64,000 nucleotides of DNA from Diplocloster hominis (lineage in GTDB: Bacteria > Bacillota > Clostridia > Lachnospirales > Lachnospiraceae), in the NCBI RefSeq assembly GCF_032380655.1, contig NZ_JAWDIY010000008.1:62001-126000 (forward strand), given 5' to 3'. Positions 8,041 to 16,810 of the stretch are shown here, piece by piece (positions within the stretch are counted from its first letter, which is position 1; each line of letters starts with the position of its first letter). A model generated the notes under the pieces. The model did no database searches, was not told the origin of the DNA, and worked only from the letters and a program-made list of their open reading frames with translations. Position numbers and translations under genes: made by a program.

Positions 8041-8871
8041 TCATCCTTTTACAGCGCCTGACGACAGTCCCTTAACAAAATACTGCTGCAATGCCAGGTA
8101 TACCACCACCAGCGGCAGGGCGCACATGATACAGCCGGCCGCCACCCAGCTTACATTGTTGGAATACTGGGAGAAGAACATGGAGAGCGATGTGGTAATC
8201 GTCTTCATCTCAGGCTTTTGCAGGAAAAACAAGGAAAAGGTGTAGTCATTCCAAATCTGGACACCGACCATGATGACCACAGTGGCCGTAATGGGCTTAA
8301 GTAAAGGGAAAAGGATGCGGTAAAACAGTGTGAAGCGGGACGCGCCGTCGATCATGGCCGCTTCGTCCAGCTCCCTGGGAATGGACGTGATAAAGCCGGT
8401 GTAGAGGAAAATCGTCATGGGCAGCTGAAATGCGATGTGCGGGAAGATGATTCCGGCATAGGTACTGGTACCAAAAGTGTCCGCGATCAGCCGGTAAAGA
8501 GGCACCAGCGCGGTAAGAGGGGGTACCACCATACAGGAAACGAACAGTGTGTATATAAAGTTGTTCCATTTCGTCTTGAAGCGGGCAAGGGGATAAGACG
8601 CGATGGCTCCCACCAGCACAACGACCAGAAGCACTACAGCCGTAATTATGACATTATTCAGGAAAGCCCGTCCTAAGTGGGCTTTATACCAGGCGTTGGC
8701 AAAGTTTTCAAGCGTTGGCGCCAGAGGCGGAGTCCAATAGGACGACAGGTCCGTAACCGGTTTTAAAGATACCAGGATCAGGATATAAAACGGAACGGAA
8801 TACAGGAGGCCCAGCAGAACCACACCGGCCTGCATCACACGGCGGGACCGCTTTTTTTGTACACGATTCAT
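8041..8871 (-). CDS. Carbohydrate ABC permease, MalG type (locus A)
   Basis: 276 residues, six predicted membrane segments (first FLLYSVPFYILILVSL-like). The EAA loop reads ELDEAAMIDGASRFTLFYRILFPLLKP, which contacts the ATPase in CUT1 importers. The C terminus ends in FVKGLSSGAVKG, as is usual for the MalG subunit. It overlaps the upstream permease gene by 4 bases (8868-8871), indicating translational coupling, and is last in the locus A operon. No ATPase gene is present, as in many Clostridia that share one MsmX-like ATPase. Substrate unknown, presumably an oligosaccharide made by the locus hydrolase. Confidence 0.92.
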   Translation of the reverse strand: MNRVQKKRSRRVMQAGVVLLGLLYSVPFYILILVSLKPVTDLSSYWTPPLAPTLENFANAWYKAHLGRAFLNNVIITAVVLLVVVLVGAIASYPLARFKTKWNNFIYTLFVSCMVVPPLTALVPLYRLIADTFGTSTYAGIIFPHIAFQLPMTIFLYTGFITSIPRELDEAAMIDGASRFTLFYRILFPLLKPITATVVIMVGVQIWNDYTFSLFFLQKPEMKTITTSLSMFFSQYSNNVSWVAAGCIMCALPLVVVYLALQQYFVKGLSSGAVKG

Positions 8872-9764
8872 TGTTCCACCTCCTTTCCGCGCAGATAGCG
8901 AAGCGCGTAAATACTCAAAACGGAAATGAGGACGAACATAAAGTTACCCATTGCCGCCGCGTAGCCCGCGTCCATACGCACGAAGTATACCTGATACATC
9001 ATGGTGGAGATAGAGGCGGAGGCATAACCCGGGCCGCCTCCGGTGAGGGCCTGGATTACGTCAAATAACTTCAGGCCGCCGATCAGGTTCCATACCACAC
9101 TGAAGGTGATAGAAGGCATCAGCAGCGGCAGCGTGATTTTGAAAAACTTTTTATAACCGGAAGCGCCATCGATTTCCGCCGCTTCGAAGTACTCGGTTGA
9201 GATATTCTGAAGCCCTGCCAGATAGATCATCATGGAACTGCCTACATACTGGAAGGTATTGACCAGCACGATGATGGGCACCGAGCGTTTGCCGCTGCTT
9301 AACCAGTCCACCGGCTGCGCTCCGAACAGAGCTGTCACGTCATTAATGGCGCCGCCGTTATATTTAAAGAAAAAGTACCAGACATAGCCCATGATGATCG
9401 CGCTGACGACCACCGGCAGATAGACCAGGGTGCGCACGAATTTTTCGCCCCTGAGCTTCTGATCCAGAAGCAGTGCCATCAGCAGTCCGAAGACATTCTG
9501 CAAAAAAGTGCTGCCGATACCGTAGATCAGAGTATTGCGCAGTACGGTATAGAAGTTGGGGTCTTTGAACATTGCTTTATATTTTTCCAGTCCCACGAAA
9601 AGGTAATTAGGGGAGTAGCCGTTCCATTCCCGGAAGGAAATGAGGATACCCTGGACAAATGGATAAAAAATAAACATAAAAACCAGCAGAAGAGCGGGCA
9701 TATATAGCACATTTAAAATGCTGCCGGTACTTGAAGCCCGGTTCCAAAGACGTTTTAGTTTCAT
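8868..9764 (-). CDS. Carbohydrate ABC permease, MalF type (locus A)
   Basis: About 298 residues from ATG at 9764, preceded by GAGGTG; an in-frame upstream extension has no RBS and would overlap the leader hairpin. Membrane segments include LNVLYMPALLLVFMFIFYPF and LVYLPVVVSAIIMGYVWYFFF. The EAA loop EYFEAAEIDGASGYKKFFKITLPLLMP marks the MalF-type CUT1 subunit. It pairs with the MalG-type gene downstream and the binding protein upstream. Confidence 0.92.
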   Translation of the reverse strand: MKLKRLWNRASSTGSILNVLYMPALLLVFMFIFYPFVQGILISFREWNGYSPNYLFVGLEKYKAMFKDPNFYTVLRNTLIYGIGSTFLQNVFGLLMALLLDQKLRGEKFVRTLVYLPVVVSAIIMGYVWYFFFKYNGGAINDVTALFGAQPVDWLSSGKRSVPIIVLVNTFQYVGSSMMIYLAGLQNISTEYFEAAEIDGASGYKKFFKITLPLLMPSITFSVVWNLIGGLKLFDVIQALTGGGPGYASASISTMMYQVYFVRMDAGYAAAMGNFMFVLISVLSIYALRYLRGKEVEQ

Positions 9765-9784
9765 ATATTCACCTCGAAAGAATT

Positions 9785-9816
9785 GGGGCTGTCGGGATTC
9801 ATTTCCCAACAGCCCC
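9785..9816 (-). promoter_or_regulatory. Intercistronic stem-loop between binding protein and permease genes
   Basis: GGGGCTGT/ACAGCCCC with an inner GGGA/TTCCC stem in the 79-bp gap. There is no long U-run on the reverse strand, so it is more likely an attenuator or 3'-end stabiliser giving more binding protein than permease than a full stop. Confidence 0.65.
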
Positions 9817-9843
9817 GGACTTGACCGCTTACCAGTTTGAGAA

Positions 9844-11184
9844 CTATTCCTCGGTGATGCTCCGAAGACGTTTGTACTCGGCACTCATATTATCTGCAAA
9901 ATCCTTAGCGGTAATATCGCCGGCCATGATACTCTGGGAATTTTTACACATGACGTCCCACATGCCGCTGGGCAGGTATACACGGTCCAGATACGGGTAT
10001 GCAGGAACATCCTTGTAGCGCTCAAAGGACTCCGCGAACTGCCCGATATCGGGGTTCACGCCTAAGATAGCAGACGGAAGCTGTGTAGACTCACAGATTT
10101 TCTTGACATTTTCCGGCTGTGCGCAAAAATCAATGATATCCAAAGCAACATCCAGATTGGGAGAGTCTTTCCATGCGCCCAGGGTTACGCGTTCGCCGCC
10201 TGCGAACGAAGCCGTTCCGTTTTCATCCCAGGCAGGGATCGGCATAATATCGCCGCGGAAATCAGGATTCACTTTTTTCGCCTCTTCTATAAAATAAGGT
10301 CCAAACCATCCCATCGCCGCCTCGCCCGTGGCAAAAGCGCGTACATTGTCATCGTATTTCGCGGTGAGCGCGTCCTTGTTGATGTATCCTTTGTCATACA
10401 TATCCTTCCAGGTCTGCGCGAGAGGTTCCCATTTTGCCCAGTCGAACGAACCGTCCAGCAGCGCATCCGCGTCGTTGTTTTCAGGAGTCAGATACATAGC
10501 GGCCCCCATGTAATCAAAATACTGGGCCTCTTCCCAACCCTCGCAGGAAACGGTGAAGGGGGCCACCGTGCCGTTGCTTCCGGTCTTGATCTTCTCGCAG
10601 ACTGCAAGCAGTTCATCCATGGTTTTGGGCATTTCCGTTATTCCATACTTTTCAAATACATCCACGTTATAAACAATCATACCCTTATCTTCGTCAAAAG
10701 GCAGGGCATATACTTTACCGTCTTCATCGGCAATGATATTTTTAAAAGACGGATCAATCTTATCTGCCCATTCACGGTCGCGCAAGTCTGCCAGGTAATT
10801 CCCGTAGCGCGCTTTGGCCCAGCCGTGGGTCGTCCAAAGGTCAGGAAGATCGTTGCCGGCCATCTTCACCTTCATCATATTTTCATATTCGGAACCGGGA
10901 GCGGAAAAATCAATCACTATGTTGGAATGGCTATCCATGTAATCATTCATCAGGCTTTCCAGAACATCTGCCTGGTCGCCGACCAGGTTGGTGGCTACCG
11001 ATATATAGACCTTTTCCGCCGAATCCGTATTTTGCGCCGGCTTGGAAGTTTCTTCCGCAGCCGCGGGCGGGGCAGAAGAATCAGCAGAACCAGATGACGC
11101 GTCGGACGTTTTGCAGCCGGCTAAGGTGCCTGCCGCAAGAACCAGGGATAATGCTGTAGCAACGAACTTTTTCATAGGATGCAT
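9844..11184 (-). CDS. Extracellular sugar-binding lipoprotein (locus A)
   Basis: About 446 residues. The start is MHPMKKF at 11184, five bases after AAAGGAGG. Signal peptide and lipobox LVLAAGTLAGCKTS; Ser/Ala/Glu-rich linker; then a family 1 solute-binding fold (ISVATNLVGDQADVLESLMNDYMDSHSNIVIDFSAPGSEYENMMKVKMAGNDLPDLWTT region, split here by family knowledge into two lobes). It captures an oligosaccharide outside the membrane and delivers it to the two permeases downstream. It has its own promoter at 11304-11332 and the stem-loop after its stop. Confidence 0.92.
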   Translation of the reverse strand: MHPMKKFVATALSLVLAAGTLAGCKTSDASSGSADSSAPPAAAEETSKPAQNTDSAEKVYISVATNLVGDQADVLESLMNDYMDSHSNIVIDFSAPGSEYENMMKVKMAGNDLPDLWTTHGWAKARYGNYLADLRDREWADKIDPSFKNIIADEDGKVYALPFDEDKGMIVYNVDVFEKYGITEMPKTMDELLAVCEKIKTGSNGTVAPFTVSCEGWEEAQYFDYMGAAMYLTPENNDADALLDGSFDWAKWEPLAQTWKDMYDKGYINKDALTAKYDDNVRAFATGEAAMGWFGPYFIEEAKKVNPDFRGDIMPIPAWDENGTASFAGGERVTLGAWKDSPNLDVALDIIDFCAQPENVKKICESTQLPSAILGVNPDIGQFAESFERYKDVPAYPYLDRVYLPSGMWDVMCKNSQSIMAGDITAKDFADNMSAEYKRLRSITEE

Positions 11185-11303
11185 ATTTTCCTCCTTTCGC
11201 GCGTTTCCACGCACAGACAGGTATGGGTGAACATCTTACTATTCGACCTTACCCTTGCTTTAATCAGGACTAAGTTTCAATTTCTTCGGTTAACCTGAGT
11301 TAC

Positions 11304-11332
11304 AGTATAACAGCGGCTTCTGACTTGAACAA
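11304..11332 (-). promoter_or_regulatory. Promoter of the locus A transport operon
   Basis: Reverse strand TTGTTC (11332-11327), 17-bp spacer, TATACT (11309-11304), 120 bp before the binding protein start. Confidence 0.65.
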
Positions 11333-11364
11333 TGCGGTAAAGCTTTTTAAAATGTACCTGTTTT

Positions 11365-13266
11365 TTACTGTAGGTATCCTGGTTCTTCTTGAAGCTTCAG
11401 GCTCACGTCGTCCACATTGACCCAATTATGGATCAGCAGGCGGGGGCCGTTAAAAATGATTTCTGCCTGATCCCCCTCATTCAACTGCAGATGGGGAATC
11501 TCCTGGCGCATATAACCGGAATAATTGGGGACGGCTGCACTGCCGCGTTCCGTGCCATTAACTTTAACGGTAAACCTGCCCTGGGGTCCTTTCGCAGAGA
11601 TCCAGGCGCTGGCACAATACGTACCGGTCTTTGGAATCGTAACTGTTTGGGAAAATTGTTTTGAGGTGCCGTTGTCTATATAGGCGTGCTTTGCGCCGTG
11701 AACAGGATTGTTTTCTCCGATTCCGGTCCCTTTTCCAAAGGACCAGCCGGTGGTCCCATCCTCGAAGCAGCCGTTTACAACCAGTTCTGCAGGAATGGTG
11801 CGTTGAACGCCTGTGGAGACAGACACTTCTGTCCCGGGGCTCACGTTAATATCCACACAGCTCACGGTTAATCCGTTTTTTTGCGCGGAATAAGCGGCTG
11901 ATGCCGTACCGTTTACATATAATTCCCCATAGCTGCCGGGGAAGCAGGCTGTCCAGGTCAGATCCTGCGTTCCTGCGGTATTCCGAAATACCGAAGTGTG
12001 GTTCCCATTTTCATGCCGAATGGAAAAATGGCTGTTCCCCAGGGGGATTTGGTCAATCTGTACCCATTCCTCTGTATCGGTTAAGTGACCCAGAGTCGTC
12101 ACATGATGGGCAGCCGCGTCCGGTGATACGCCCATCATTCCGGTTACCGTTTGATTGATCACGTTAAAGGACACTTCGGGATAATCGGACCGGCTGTTTA
12201 TGAGCCGCTCCAGATATCCTCTGGCCCGTACATTCTGGTTCCACTTATAGAAAGTTTCCGGCAGATAAGTCCATGCTTCGATGTTGATGCTGGGACTTTC
12301 GTTAAAGCTCTTGGCTAAAAAGTCCAGGTATTTTTGGGCACGGCTGCCGGGCTCGCAGAGTTCTTTATAGGGAATGAACCAACTGCTTTCATAAGCAAAA
12401 TCGGTTTTCGGGCTAAAATCAGGTTCGGTAAAGGCCCGGATATAAGTATCTTCTGCACTCGAATACCAATTCGTATTAAAAATGGTTCGAAGCTCCGCCG
12501 CTTTTTGATCCCACAAATCTGCCTCGCCGCTCTCACCGCGGGCACGGAGTATCCGGGCATAGGACGAAAAGGCCTGATACTGGCTGCCCAGGGAGTCTGC
12601 CGATTCCGCCAGCGGAACCTTGCCGGCTTCATTATAGGAAGCCGTTCCTTTCCAACCGTCGTAGGAATGTTCCTGGGCGATGCCGTTCTGGTTTTCATCG
12701 TGAACGGTGACAAAGTCAGTCACGATTCTGGTATAAAATCCCCAAAGCTCAGGGTCATCAAAAATACGGCTGTCCCCCGTCCAGAGATATTGCCAATAAG
12801 CGCCTTCCACAAGCTCAAACATCCCCGGAAGAGACCGCCAGAACTTAGAATCATTCACATAATCGATGCTGGAAAGGCTGCCGTCATAACACAGTTCCCA
12901 TCCGGTATACCATTGCCTCGCCTCCGTCTGATGCTGCGGAAAGGCTTTCATCATCTGATAATTTTCTTCATCCAGGCCCAATAAATGGGCACCGTGAATA
13001 TGATGTACATAATCGCGCTGGCAGAACACCGGACGGTCCTGCAGTGCAGCCTGATAGCAGGCGATGTTACTGCCGTTTTGGGCCACCACCTTGCTTCGGG
13101 CCATCGTTTTTGCCCATTCGAAGCCTTCCGCCAGGCTTTGATTGGAACTGCTTAGCGTGATATCCTGCGGTTCCTCCCCAGCGTAGACCACTGCCCCCTT
13201 AGATGTTCCTAACACAAGCCCCATTGCTAATACGAACGTTAAAATCTTTTTTCCTTTTCCTTTCAT
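11365..13266 (-). CDS. Secreted six-hairpin glycoside hydrolase-like protein with C-terminal carbohydrate-binding-like domain
   Basis: 633 residues with signal peptide (KKILTFVLAMGLVLGTSKGAVVYAGEE, no lipobox). Residues about 60-400 are helical with repeated Trp/Tyr-rich pairs (RQWYTGWELCYDG, FWRSLPGMFELVEGAYWQYLWTGD, HSYDGWKGTASYNEAG, NIEAWTYLPETFYKW), consistent with an (alpha/alpha)6 glycosidase fold. Residues about 495-625 (ELVVNGCFEDGTTGWSFGKG ... WVNVDDVSLKL) resemble a CBM4/9-type jelly roll. I cannot place it in a numbered GH family. AAAGGAGG precedes the ATG. It lies between the regulator pair and the transporter of locus A and is presumably the extracellular enzyme of that locus. 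Confidence 0.75.
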   Translation of the reverse strand: MKGKGKKILTFVLAMGLVLGTSKGAVVYAGEEPQDITLSSSNQSLAEGFEWAKTMARSKVVAQNGSNIACYQAALQDRPVFCQRDYVHHIHGAHLLGLDEENYQMMKAFPQHQTEARQWYTGWELCYDGSLSSIDYVNDSKFWRSLPGMFELVEGAYWQYLWTGDSRIFDDPELWGFYTRIVTDFVTVHDENQNGIAQEHSYDGWKGTASYNEAGKVPLAESADSLGSQYQAFSSYARILRARGESGEADLWDQKAAELRTIFNTNWYSSAEDTYIRAFTEPDFSPKTDFAYESSWFIPYKELCEPGSRAQKYLDFLAKSFNESPSINIEAWTYLPETFYKWNQNVRARGYLERLINSRSDYPEVSFNVINQTVTGMMGVSPDAAAHHVTTLGHLTDTEEWVQIDQIPLGNSHFSIRHENGNHTSVFRNTAGTQDLTWTACFPGSYGELYVNGTASAAYSAQKNGLTVSCVDINVSPGTEVSVSTGVQRTIPAELVVNGCFEDGTTGWSFGKGTGIGENNPVHGAKHAYIDNGTSKQFSQTVTIPKTGTYCASAWISAKGPQGRFTVKVNGTERGSAAVPNYSGYMRQEIPHLQLNEGDQAEIIFNGPRLLIHNWVNVDDVSLKLQEEPGYLQ

Positions 13267-13349
13267 GCTTTTCGCCTCCTTTGCAACCAGTCTAACAAAA
13301 TCTTGTGCTGCCGGGTATGCAAAGAAAACGCACAGAAAGGATTCATTTT

Positions 13350-14825
13350 TTAATCCTTTTGCCTGCTGCTGCGGTAATCGGAAGGATAGATATGATAGCT
13401 TTCATGGAACAGCTTGGTGAAATATCGGGCGCTCTGATACCCTACCATCTCGGCAACCGTTTGAATGGAGAGTTTTTGGTTCAGAAGAAGCTCTTTGGCC
13501 TTGATCATCCGCACCCGGGTAAGATATTTTAAAAAGGTCTCTTTGCGCGTCCTCTTAAAAAGAATACTGAAATAACTGGGAGAAATATGGAAAAGGTCTG
13601 CCAGATCGTTCACACTAAGTTCCTTCATGTAATTTTGATCTATGTATGTGATCACGTCCTCCATCAGGCTCTCGTTATCGGAGATGGAGGTCTGAATCAT
13701 GGTGTGGCCCCTATTCAGCAGCAGACGGACAAAAGCTTCCATATCATCCGCAGGATCTGCCTGATCGGACTGCACTCCGGTTACCAGCTTTAAGGAACGA
13801 AGGATATTCAGCTTTTCCGTTATGGTTAATTCCGCCCGGGCTAAGGCCTGCCTCAGGCTGTCTACCGCTTTGGAATAAAAGAGAAAAGAGTGAATGCGGT
13901 ATGCGTTGGCCAGCTCCTGGACCGCAGCGCATAGCTCTTGCTTAAGCTTGGCCGTACTGCCGGACAGAAGCTGCAGATCATGCAGGCTTAACACAGTTTC
14001 CGAAGTAATAAAACGCAGACAAGCTGACTCCTGCACGGATGAAATACGTTCCCGTAACTGCAGCAGCGAATCCGCACCGTCGGTCTCCAATACGGAAACG
14101 GAAAAATCCGGATATTGCCACTGCGGGACCGACCTGGCTATCTTGCCGCGGATATGACTGACGTTCGCTTTGCCTGTGGCTTCTTTCCAGCCCAGCACAA
14201 GGGTCATCTCCCCGGAGGGTAGAGCGAACAGCAGCGAATTCGGCTGTATCTCCAGATTCTGTAAAAGATTCTGAAGCTGTTCGAAATAATTGCTGCTCAT
14301 CTGCTTTTGTACGGTTTCCGGCAAACTGCTGTCGATCAGAAAGATTGCCGCGTAAAAACCCTTATAATCTTCGAATTGTTTTTCTGTTTCTTTGGTATCC
14401 AGGCCGTCAAAATATTTCCGGAGACTTTCCCGGAACAGCTGCTGATCCTGCCAGCAGCTGGAGGCAAATACTTTTCGCAGCGCTTTTTCCAGCTCATCGG
14501 TTTTCAGCGGTTTCAGCAGATAGGACGAAACGGAAAGCTCGATGGCCCTGGATGCATAGTCAAATTCCGAAAAACCGGAGATGATAATCCACTGGGTTTT
14601 GGGAGAGAGTTTTTTCCCGTATTGAATCGATTTCAAGCCATCCATTTCGGGCATTCGGATGTCGACTAATACAGCGTCAGGTTTCCGTTCGTTTACCAGC
14701 TCCAGCAGTTCCCGACCATTCTGCGCCTCCCCTACCACCTGGTTCGGAAGGGTGACTCTGCTTAATGTAATTTTTAGATTTTCACGTGCCAGATATTCGT
14801 CGTCCGCCAATAGGATCCTAATCAT
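13350..14825 (-). CDS. AraC-type response regulator (YesN-like, locus A)
   Basis: About 491 residues from MIRILLADDEY (14825) with GGGAGGAG upstream. Receiver domain at residues 1-120 with the phosphoacceptor Asp in AVLVDIRMPEMDGL; a less conserved middle; C-terminal AraC DNA-binding domain at about 385-488 (LSVNDLADLFHISPSYFSILFKRTRKETFLKYLTRVRM ... GYQSARYFTKLF). It is activated by the membrane kinase encoded immediately upstream, whose stop codon it overlaps by 8 bases. Expected targets are the hydrolase and transport genes just downstream. Confidence 0.93.
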   Translation of the reverse strand: MIRILLADDEYLARENLKITLSRVTLPNQVVGEAQNGRELLELVNERKPDAVLVDIRMPEMDGLKSIQYGKKLSPKTQWIIISGFSEFDYASRAIELSVSSYLLKPLKTDELEKALRKVFASSCWQDQQLFRESLRKYFDGLDTKETEKQFEDYKGFYAAIFLIDSSLPETVQKQMSSNYFEQLQNLLQNLEIQPNSLLFALPSGEMTLVLGWKEATGKANVSHIRGKIARSVPQWQYPDFSVSVLETDGADSLLQLRERISSVQESACLRFITSETVLSLHDLQLLSGSTAKLKQELCAAVQELANAYRIHSFLFYSKAVDSLRQALARAELTITEKLNILRSLKLVTGVQSDQADPADDMEAFVRLLLNRGHTMIQTSISDNESLMEDVITYIDQNYMKELSVNDLADLFHISPSYFSILFKRTRKETFLKYLTRVRMIKAKELLLNQKLSIQTVAEMVGYQSARYFTKLFHESYHIYPSDYRSSRQKD

Positions 14826-16548
14826 CGGTTCTCCTCCCTGGAATATAAATCCACACCCTGGTCCCTTCATCGATACGGCTTTCTATGGTAAATACCGCAT
14901 CCGGATACGTATAGTGTAAGCGTTCCCGTACGTTTGACAGTCCTACCGAATGGACGGTGTCGACTTTCTGCTGGTCAAACCCCACCCCGTTATCCTGCAC
15001 CAGAATTTCCACAGCCTGCTTATTTAACACTGCCCTTATGTGTACGCGGCCCATATCCGTCATTTCTTCCAAACCATGGATTACGGAGTTTTCCACCAGC
15101 GGCTGGAGCAGCATGCGGGGAATTCTGAAATTTGCCACTTCATTTTCATAATAAATGTCATACTGGAAACGTCCCGGGCAGCGAAGTTCCTGAAGCTTGC
15201 AGTATTTTTCAATAAAATCCAGCTCCTCCGCCAAGGTGACAAAAGATTCCCTCTGGTTTAAAGAATAGCGCATAATTCCCGTCAGGTCATAAATCGCCTG
15301 TTCCAATATTTCCTTTTGGTCCAGGCGGTTGAGCGCTACAAAGCTGTTCAGTGTATTGAACAGGAAGTGAGGATTTACTTGTGACTGCAGCGCAAGGTAT
15401 TCCAGGTTTTTGCGGTTTATTTCCGCTTTATATTCCCGCTCAATAGAATGATTGATTTCGCTGAGCATACCGTCTAATTTGCAGCCGATGGAAGAGATCT
15501 CGTCGGTCCCTGTCAGCTGACAGCGCGCCTGCATATTGCCCTGCTCCACTTCCCGGATCGTATGGACGATCTTATGGAAAGGACGTGTAATATACCTTGA
15601 CAGAAGCAGGAAGATTAAAAATGCGGCCAGTCCCACAGCCAGCGCACATAGATTGCCAAACAGCAAAAGAGCGTGGTTCTTTGCTTTCAGCTGGGTCTGT
15701 GATATGAGCACGAACAGCTCCCAGCCGGTATCGGCGATGGGACTGCTGCTTAAAATATAAGTATCGCCGCTTCCGGCCAGCACTTCTTCTGATTCCGCCA
15801 TCTGCCGGCGCACCGCCTCTTCCACCGGCCTGTTGGAATATACGATGGTTCCGCTGCCGGTGTTTATACCGATGATGGAATCTACATTGAATTCGATATC
15901 CTGTAAGATTCTTTCCAGATACCGGGTGTTAAAATTTACAAGTAAAACACCCAGCGGACGCCCGCTGATCGGTTCGCGGATCTGTCTTGCCAGTGTAAAA
16001 TCAGAGTACAGGCCCCGGCGGGGGTCAAGCGTATCAAATATATCCGTATCCACCAAAACCCCTCTTCCAGCCCGTTCAGACGCCTGGGCGTACCATTCCT
16101 GCTGCTGGAAATCGTAACCGGTGTCCGGGATCTGGCGAAAGCTCTGCTTTCGCGTTGACAGATAACCCGTGCCGTCATTTGTCACCAGCAAGGTGCTGAG
16201 CGTATCGCTGCGGGTTTTAAATAAAAAGCCCGCCAGCATATTACGGATAGAATCCTCCACCTTGAAGCGTGTATAGTAGTCCAGCTTATCATAGTTGGCG
16301 GTATCTCTTTGAGACAGAGCCCACAGATAATCGTCGGAGATGAAATAAGAGGCAGAGGCGTATTGAAGTTCACTAAGATATGTATCGATGTTTTGCGCAA
16401 GGATTTTTATACTTGTCTGTGTAAGCTTTTGAGTCTCCCGGGTGATCTGTTCATTATAATAGTGGGGCAGAAGCACATTGATGACACTCAAAGGGATAAC
16501 AATTGTCGCGATACAAATGGCAAACAGCCTGGTCCGCAAGGTTTTCAT
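14818..16548 (-). CDS. YesM-type sensor histidine kinase (locus A)
   Basis: 576 residues: TM1 (LFAICIATIVIPLSVINVLL), extracellular Cache-like sensor at about 35-285, TM2 (LLLFGNLCALAVGLAAFLIFLLL), HAMP (about 315-370), His_kinase domain with SQVNPHFLFNTLNSF carrying the phosphorylated His, and HATPase with N-box LLQPLVENSVIHGL and DNGVGF. It is the first gene of the locus A regulatory pair and overlaps the response regulator. It likely senses extracellular sugar or a binding protein-sugar complex. Confidence 0.93.
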   Translation of the reverse strand: MKTLRTRLFAICIATIVIPLSVINVLLPHYYNEQITRETQKLTQTSIKILAQNIDTYLSELQYASASYFISDDYLWALSQRDTANYDKLDYYTRFKVEDSIRNMLAGFLFKTRSDTLSTLLVTNDGTGYLSTRKQSFRQIPDTGYDFQQQEWYAQASERAGRGVLVDTDIFDTLDPRRGLYSDFTLARQIREPISGRPLGVLLVNFNTRYLERILQDIEFNVDSIIGINTGSGTIVYSNRPVEEAVRRQMAESEEVLAGSGDTYILSSSPIADTGWELFVLISQTQLKAKNHALLLFGNLCALAVGLAAFLIFLLLSRYITRPFHKIVHTIREVEQGNMQARCQLTGTDEISSIGCKLDGMLSEINHSIEREYKAEINRKNLEYLALQSQVNPHFLFNTLNSFVALNRLDQKEILEQAIYDLTGIMRYSLNQRESFVTLAEELDFIEKYCKLQELRCPGRFQYDIYYENEVANFRIPRMLLQPLVENSVIHGLEEMTDMGRVHIRAVLNKQAVEILVQDNGVGFDQQKVDTVHSVGLSNVRERLHYTYPDAVFTIESRIDEGTRVWIYIPGRRTDD

Positions 16549-16715
16549 AGATACCCGCCCTCCTCTTTTGTTTAATCATACAACGGAATCCTCTGTTTGA
16601 CACTAGAGATTTCTTATTAATAAAAAATGAGCTGATTCTGTGTCATTTTGTTACTATGCGCTGTAAGATTTTAAACCAAATTCGTAAGATACACCATACA
16701 AACTCTGTGAATCCA

Positions 16716-16724
16716 TGCTATACT
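16716..16724 (+). promoter_or_regulatory. Possible extended -10 promoter for the hybrid kinase
   Basis: TGCTATACT (TGn plus TATACT) 87 bp before the start; no convincing -35 hexamer, so this is tentative. Confidence 0.35.
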
Positions 16725-16810
16725 AGAAAAAGGTAAAAAAACACCTGCATACGTTTTACAAAGAGATAAAATCAGGATAGGGAGATACGTCGGTGGAGGA
16801 AAGAAACAAA